From assembly GCA_033807775.1 (NCBI GenBank), contig CM066313.1:87483484-87547483 (forward strand): a stretch of DNA of 64,000 nt, written 5' to 3'. The first letter of the stretch is position 1. Every line of letters starts with the position of its first letter. The stretch is from Saussurea involucrata. Lineage: Eukaryota; Streptophyta; Magnoliopsida; Asterales; Asteraceae. The notes beneath the pieces are model-generated. The model was not told the DNA's origin, made no database searches, and saw nothing but the letters and a program-made list of their open reading frames with translations. This document shows, one piece after another, positions 59,334 to 64,000 of this stretch. The position numbers and the translations under genes are program-made.

Positions 59334-60254
59334 TTATCCGGGATCTAAGAAGTCAATATCCCAAACATGCGCTTTCACGCGATGTTGGGGGGCCTTGAAA
59401 TCTGCCCGGATTTCAAGTATGGTTCCTTTGCATTCTGATGATACTTCTTGTAGGTCGGCAAAGGTACCATCACTTGGGAACACCTTCTCATCTTTAACCA
59501 TCGTTTTTTCAAGCTCCATGAAGGTTTCCCAAGTATCTACACATTCCTCCTCCTTTATTAGATCAAACAATGGTGTAGCAAAAGGAGGAGGTACCACCAA
59601 CGGTTCCAACATATTCATATCATCTCCCTTATTATCGACATCTCGTGGAACGAATCGGTTTGTGCCATCTTCTTCATCCTCCTCCTCTAAGGAGATTTCC
59701 AACCTCTTCTCGTTCATCAATCCCAACTTTTCCTCAACATTAGCCTCCAACCGACGCACTAGGTCTTCCAAGTTCTGAAGGTTTGCTTTTGTTTCCTGTT
59801 GAAATGCTAGAGTACTAAGAGCTAGTGGCCTAACAATATCTTCAAGAGACATACCTGAGTCCTTGGAATAGCTTTGTGTCGGCGATGGCGTTGATTCAAA
59901 GTTAGGATAAGAAGAGTTGTACCGGTCATAGTCATACTCGTTTAAGTATGGATGGGATTGCAATCCTTGAGTGTAGGTGTTGGAGTATGGCTCGGATGGA
60001 CCTTGATATTGGCATGAAAATCCACCATAAGAGTAGGCTTCCTCGGTGTGAAATTGTGAAGTAGGGTACCGGTTGGTCGGATAAGCGTTGTTAGAGTACG
60101 CCCCACTTCTTCTCACCTGTTGTAGCTCTTTACAAACTAATTGTATCACAAGAGATGTTAGATCTGAAAGTTTTGTCTCAAGGGAAGAGATATTTACCTC
60201 GTTTGATTCTCGGGTGTTGGTGGTATATCGTGACCCATAAGAATAGAAGGCCAT
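59334..60254 (-). CDS. Element D ORF, 306 aa, unknown function
   Basis: An open 306-codon frame starting at ATG 60254, about 130 bases after the primer site, in the gag position. The N-terminal half is Tyr/Ser/Asn/Pro-rich and looks disordered. A coiled coil follows (LQNLEDLVRRLEANVEEKLG) and then an acidic stretch (EEEDEED). The C-terminal part has a compact segment (VDTWETFMELEKTMVKDEKV). I see no zinc knuckle, protease or polymerase motif. Retention of an open frame in a non-autonomous element hints at a selected role such as a gag-like or packaging protein, but this is inference. Confidence 0.65.
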   Translation of the reverse strand: MAFYSYGSRYTTNTRESNEVNISSLETKLSDLTSLVIQLVCKELQQVRRSGAYSNNAYPTNRYPTSQFHTEEAYSYGGFSCQYQGPSEPYSNTYTQGLQSHPYLNEYDYDRYNSSYPNFESTPSPTQSYSKDSGMSLEDIVRPLALSTLAFQQETKANLQNLEDLVRRLEANVEEKLGLMNEKRLEISLEEEDEEDGTNRFVPRDVDNKGDDMNMLEPLVVPPPFATPLFDLIKEEECVDTWETFMELEKTMVKDEKVFPSDGTFADLQEVSSECKGTILEIRADFKAPQHRVKAHVWDIDFLDPG

Positions 60255-60383
60255 AAAAGATGTAAAAACACTTAAAAACTATTGGCGTTAGGTACACGAT
60301 AAAATAACCAATAAAAATATAAGACAAAAAAATAAATAAATAAAAACAAAGTGCAAAAGCAAAATAACGATCACCGAAACCAA

Positions 60384-60400
60384 TCCCCGGCAACGGCGCC
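60384..60400 (-). promoter_or_regulatory. tRNA-Asp primer binding site of element D
   Basis: Minus-strand TGGCGCCGTTGCCGGGG, 4 bases inside the right LTR. It fixes the orientation: the 5' LTR is the right-hand one. Confidence 0.9.
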
Positions 60401-60404
60401 AATT

Positions 60405-62090
60405 TGATGGGTGTCGAGACCGTCAAATAATAAGTTCCTAATGCCTCAAATTACAACATAGATTGTAATAGCGATAAGTAGGGTCGAATCCACAGGGAGG
60501 GATTGGTGGGACAATTATTTTACTTCTATACTTTACGTACAAAGGGGGGGGGGGTTGGATTTGATTAAGTAAAATAAAAATACGACTAAAACTAATTATA
60601 AATAATGAAATAAAATCCAACATTAGTTTGACTTCGACTTTGATGATGGCACTTATCATTGATTCCAAAGAGGTAAACATAAAGAACGAACCTAAGTTGG
60701 CTATAGTCGTTAAAAAGATCTAATGACCTCCGTTTTTCCTTAATCAACACCGGTTAAGAAAAGCTCCTTAACCGGATCTTAATCAAAAATAGAAATTAGA
60801 GAAGCTCTTCAGTTCTTAGATGTTATTAGCTTTATCGGACTAGAAAAACACCAACTCAAGACAATAAGCTCATAAGGTTGGCTTAATAGAGCCTTGATTG
60901 CAAGATTCCAAGAACTCAAATTGAAATCTTTTGGAACTCAAAGAATTCTATTGTCACTTTGTCAAACCATAAAACAATTATGTATTTTATGTTTTGACTA
61001 ACAATCTTTCATAAGAGATTCAAGTAATTGATTAGACTAATTGAAAACCCAAACGAAATTGATAATTAAAATAGAAATCAAGAAAATAGACTTGTTCAAA
61101 TGATTACAATGGAATCTCAAAGTGTAACCATCAAAATCTTAATCAAACTAATGCGAGAAGAAAAGCTAGAGAAATTACCACACGATAATGGAAATGATGG
61201 AAGACTTTCTCCAAATGCTAGAGATATATGTGTGTGATACAAGATGATGATAAGTGTATGAGATGTAAGGGATGATGAGGGATGATCTTCAACTACAACC
61301 AAGGAGTTCTATTTATAGAGCTCATAAATCATAAGGGTGGTTATAGGTCAGCTCTTGAACAGTATCTCAATGGAAATACAGACCCAAACATCACCAAAAA
61401 GTCATAAACAATCAGCCATGGCAGATCCAAGCAGCCAAACTCAGTCAACACTCCACACTGCACCATCCAGACCTCGGGCGCTGATTGTGTATAACACCCT
61501 TGAATCTTCCAATGAACTTCCAAACTCTTTCTAGATCCTTGAAGAGCTCTAAAAAACGGAACCATAGCAACTTGAATCACCAAAATCGGAGTTGAAATGA
61601 GAGAGATATGAAGAAATGGAGTTTGATGGGTGAAATTCGTGTTTTCATATTCCAGACCTTGGTGCCTCTGGTGGCGCTTCTTGGGAGGCGCTGGCAGAGG
61701 CGCAGAGCACTGCTCGTTTGGTTCTTCTTCTACACTGTTTTGGCCATAACTTCTTTGTTATAGCTCCGTTTTCCCTTCGGAAAGAACCGTTGGACTCGTA
61801 TTCGAATTCCCCATCCAACAAGACCATAAAATCTAGGATTTGACCCAAAATCTAATTTCCCATATTTTCTCGTTTTTCAGTCCGGAACCCGTTTCTGATG
61901 CGTTGCAAGGCATGCTTTGTTGAGTAGTTCATCCTTTCATGAAAAAACACCTGGATTGCACACTTATTCAAATAAACTTAATAATAAACAATAAAATACA
62001 AAACATAACAAATTGGGGTACTTTGGGCATCTAACCACAGTAAGTTTAGGGAAATTTGATATAAAAATGTATAGAAAATAGCACTTATCA
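60405..62090 (-). repeat. 5' LTR of element D
   Basis: 1686 bp; adjoins the primer site. Its outer edge (TTATCA, 62090) abuts intron 3 of receptor-kinase copy 2. Confidence 0.92.
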
Positions 62091-62808
62091 TTTAAGTCAT
62101 TGATACTAATTGTACAATATGAGAGGCTGAAGAGAGATGGATATTTCCTCGAGTTGACGGCTTCTGAAATCTTCAAGGATGTACGTATTTCAGCTCGAAA
62201 GCAATGGTGGGAAAGAAATGATTTGTTATTGTTTAGCTTCCCCTCTCATGGCTGCCACCGGTGATTTTTCAGATGAAAATAAGCTTGGTCAAGGTCGTTT
62301 TGGACCCACTTACAAGGTATTTTTCTTGATGTCTAACCTATTTGATAAAATTCTTCAGTTTTCGCATTCGTATTTGTGACCTGATAAAAAAGAAGAGGTA
62401 ACGTGAAATTACAAAAAAACAGGGAAAACTAAGCGATGGAAGAGAAATTGCAATCAAAAGGCTTTCAAGAACATCAGGTCAAGAGCTTGTGGAATTCAAG
62501 AATGAACTAATACTTATTGCCAAACTCCAACATACAAATCTTGTTCGGGTTCTTGGTTGTTGCATCCACCGGGAAGAAAATATGTTAATTTATGAGTACA
62601 TGCCTAACAAGAGCTTAGATTTCTTTCTCTTCGGTATGCAAGCTAAGAGCATTTGGATGTTTTATACGTTGATTTTCATAATAATATAGTCTCTTTTCTT
62701 AATTGTAGATGAAAACAGAAAGGCAAAGTTGGATTGGGCTAAACTATTCAACATCATTGAAGGAATTGCTCAGGGGCTCCTATACTTGCACAAGTACTCA
62801 AGAATGCA
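62091..62808 (+). pseudogene. Receptor-kinase copy 2: kinase exons 4-6
   Basis: Continues the copy interrupted at 56142. Exon 4 equivalent (62109-62315) has lost its acceptor (GTAC where the intact gene has GTAG) and carries an insertion near 62180, but reads SPLMAATGDFSDENKLGQGR downstream. Exon 5 (62425-62634) is open: EIAIKRLSRTSGQELVEFKN and LGCCIHREENMLIYEYMPNK. Exon 6 (from 62709) breaks off at 62808 just before the catalytic loop. No exons 7-8. Non-functional. Confidence 0.88.
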
Positions 62809-63475
62809 CTATTGATCTATATGATTTCATAGTGAGTTTATCATCACCCTATCTTTATCATCAGGCTGGATATAGTGGTTTGTCAGGTTTGGTCCTTTAA
62901 TTTTATTGTTAGTTTATTTTCAAGAAGATAGGGTGTGTTTGTTTACCTCTTATGGTGTGTTCTTGAGATTTTTTATGAAAGAAAGGAACGAAAAGGGAGG
63001 AAAGTAGGAGGAAAATAAAATGTTGTGTTCTCGAGTTTTTTTAAAGAGGGAAAAGAAGGGAAGAGGAAGGAAAATATTGCTGATTTTCCTTCCAAAACTT
63101 TCCGCCCAAATGTGGGAGGAAACGGAAGGAAAGGAAAGAAATGAAATAAAAAGAATTAAAAATATTTATAAAATTACACATATACTCACTAATTACATTT
63201 CATTATGAAATAAATGAGGGTATATTAGTAAAAGTAAGATCTTTCTTTTCCTTTCTCTCCTACTCAAGAACATGAAAATTTATTTTCTTTCCCTTTCCTT
63301 CATTTCTTTTCCTTCAATCTCAAGATCACAAATACAAATATTTATTTCCTCTAATTTCCTTTCCTTTCTTTCTCTTCCCTTTCTCTTCCTTTCTTTCCTT
63401 CTAAAACTCGAGAACCCAGCATTAATGATGCCATTAAGAGGTAAATATATGATTCGCTCAGATGCAAAATCTGTT
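62809..63475. mobile_element. Nested small foldback elements, purine/pyrimidine arms
   Basis: Outer ends GTGTTTGTTTACCTCTTA (62936) and inverted TAAGAGGTAAA (63436). Inner ends GGTGTGTTCTTGAG (62954) and inverted CTCGAGAACCCAGC (63406). The inner arms are GGAAGGAAAGG-rich on the left and CCTTTCTTTCC-rich on the right, so the core can fold back. It resembles hAT-type MITEs. No coding capacity. Confidence 0.55.
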
Positions 63476-63833
63476 TGGCAAAAAAAAAAAAATTAAAGCA
63501 TCTGAATGACTAAATATCTCTTATTCGCTCCTGACCTAAAGCACCTCCCATCCGATTTCAGAGGCCCAAATCCCAATACTCCACCCCTTGCCCTCGCCTC
63601 TATCCTTCTAAAACCATTTGCCCTTTATTCCCAAATTTTATTCTCCACGATTCAAATTCTGCAAAAGTTTTGATGATGGTGAAGCAAAAACACGATTCAC
63701 ATCAAGATAAAAGGGTTTTGAAATTCAATACAACCAGATAGCAATCAGATTATAGGAATAACCTTTGTGCCATCCACCATTCCAAACAACAAGAACCGTA
63801 TTTTGAAAATGGGCAAAATGCGTAAAATAGCAA
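63476..63833. other. Non-genic stretch, nothing recognised
   Basis: Contains an A run (63481-63492) and a C-rich segment (63530-63640). No frame or signal I can support. Confidence 0.4.
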
Positions 63834-64000
63834 CCTACTTTCATTTATTTTTTTATTATAGTATTGTACTTTCACTTTCACTTTTTCTTATTACTTGTTG
63901 TTTAAAGTACAACGCCTTAATAAAAAACAAATTGAAAGTACATTGTTGTAATAAGAAAAAAATGAAAGTACAATGCTATAATAAAAAAATAAATGAAAGT
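63834..64000. mobile_element. Small foldback MITE at the window edge
   Basis: Arms ACTTTCATTTATTTTTTTAT (63838) and inverted ATAAAAAAATAAATGAAAGT (to 64000), with repeated GAAAGTACA / TGTACTTTC words between. It may continue past the window. Confidence 0.6.

Larger units (their letters stand above)
56143..62090 (-). mobile_element. Non-autonomous Gypsy-type LTR element D, 5.9 kb
   Basis: LTRs 56143-57805 (1663 bp) and 60405-62090 (1686 bp) with TGATGGGTG...TTATCA ends on plus. The primer site lies on the minus strand just inside the right LTR: TGGCGCCGTTGCCGGGG (60400-60384), complementary to the 3' end of tRNA-Asp, as in Athila/Tat-type Gypsy elements. The interior (2.6 kb) has one ORF and no protease, RT or integrase. 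It sits in intron 3 of receptor-kinase copy 2. I see no clear target duplication. Confidence 0.9.

Overview
This is nuclear DNA of a flowering plant: AT-rich, with introns and GT-AG splice sites, long (TA)n microsatellites, and a dense layering of LTR retrotransposons, a Helitron, a MULE and many small inverted-repeat elements. The style of the retroelement reading frames and of the FAR1/Ulp1 MULE fits a eudicot, and Asteraceae would be my guess, held loosely.

Only one host gene looks intact. It lies at 1872-5841 on the minus strand and has eight exons that join without any frame break into a 1029-residue receptor kinase. Its ectodomain is unusual: a complete thaumatin (PR5) domain with all 16 cysteines sits in front of a G-type lectin, S-locus and PAN ectodomain, followed by a transmembrane helix and a Ser/Thr kinase. 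Its first exon, which encodes the signal peptide, and its promoter are repeated just upstream (6345-6612) with an open exon and a good splice donor. Broken relatives are present: a last-exon fragment at 18091-18339, and a plus-strand copy at 55825-56142 and 62091-62808.

The rest is mobile DNA. 1-1500: hAT-like end and two tRNA-derived SINE remnants. 6998-8103: four small inverted-repeat elements joined by TA/CT microsatellites. 8506-12235: a non-autonomous Helitron (minus). 12240-14702: more TIR elements, including a 1.6 kb foldback. 15403-17152: a MITE, then a PIF/Harbinger derivative with TAA duplications. 17440-22885: foldbacks (one split by a solo LTR with ATCCT duplications) and a GC-rich 1.17 kb TIR element. 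22929-34835: an 11.9 kb MULE carrying a decayed FAR1-type transposase (minus) and a decayed Ulp1-protease gene (plus) arranged convergently, its non-coding parts full of TTCATATATGAA palindromes and its Ulp1 exon 1 split by a solo LTR. 34880-36259: a truncated foldback.

36260-55824 is one nest: Copia element A (plus) is interrupted by element C (38150-43461, CTTTT duplications), by a 2.8 kb solo LTR (45929-48759, GGGAT duplications), and by Copia element B of the same family inserted in reverse inside A's 3' LTR (49705-55592). A itself sits against the broken receptor-kinase copy. That copy is split again in intron 3 by a 5.9 kb non-autonomous Gypsy-type element (56143-62090) with a tRNA-Asp primer site and one open ORF. 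The order of insertion can be read directly from the nesting.

Two themes run across elements. Many families end in a GGTTCAA-type terminus and sit inside (TA)n tracts, suggesting a shared target preference. And each such family carries its own dispersed short palindrome in its interior.
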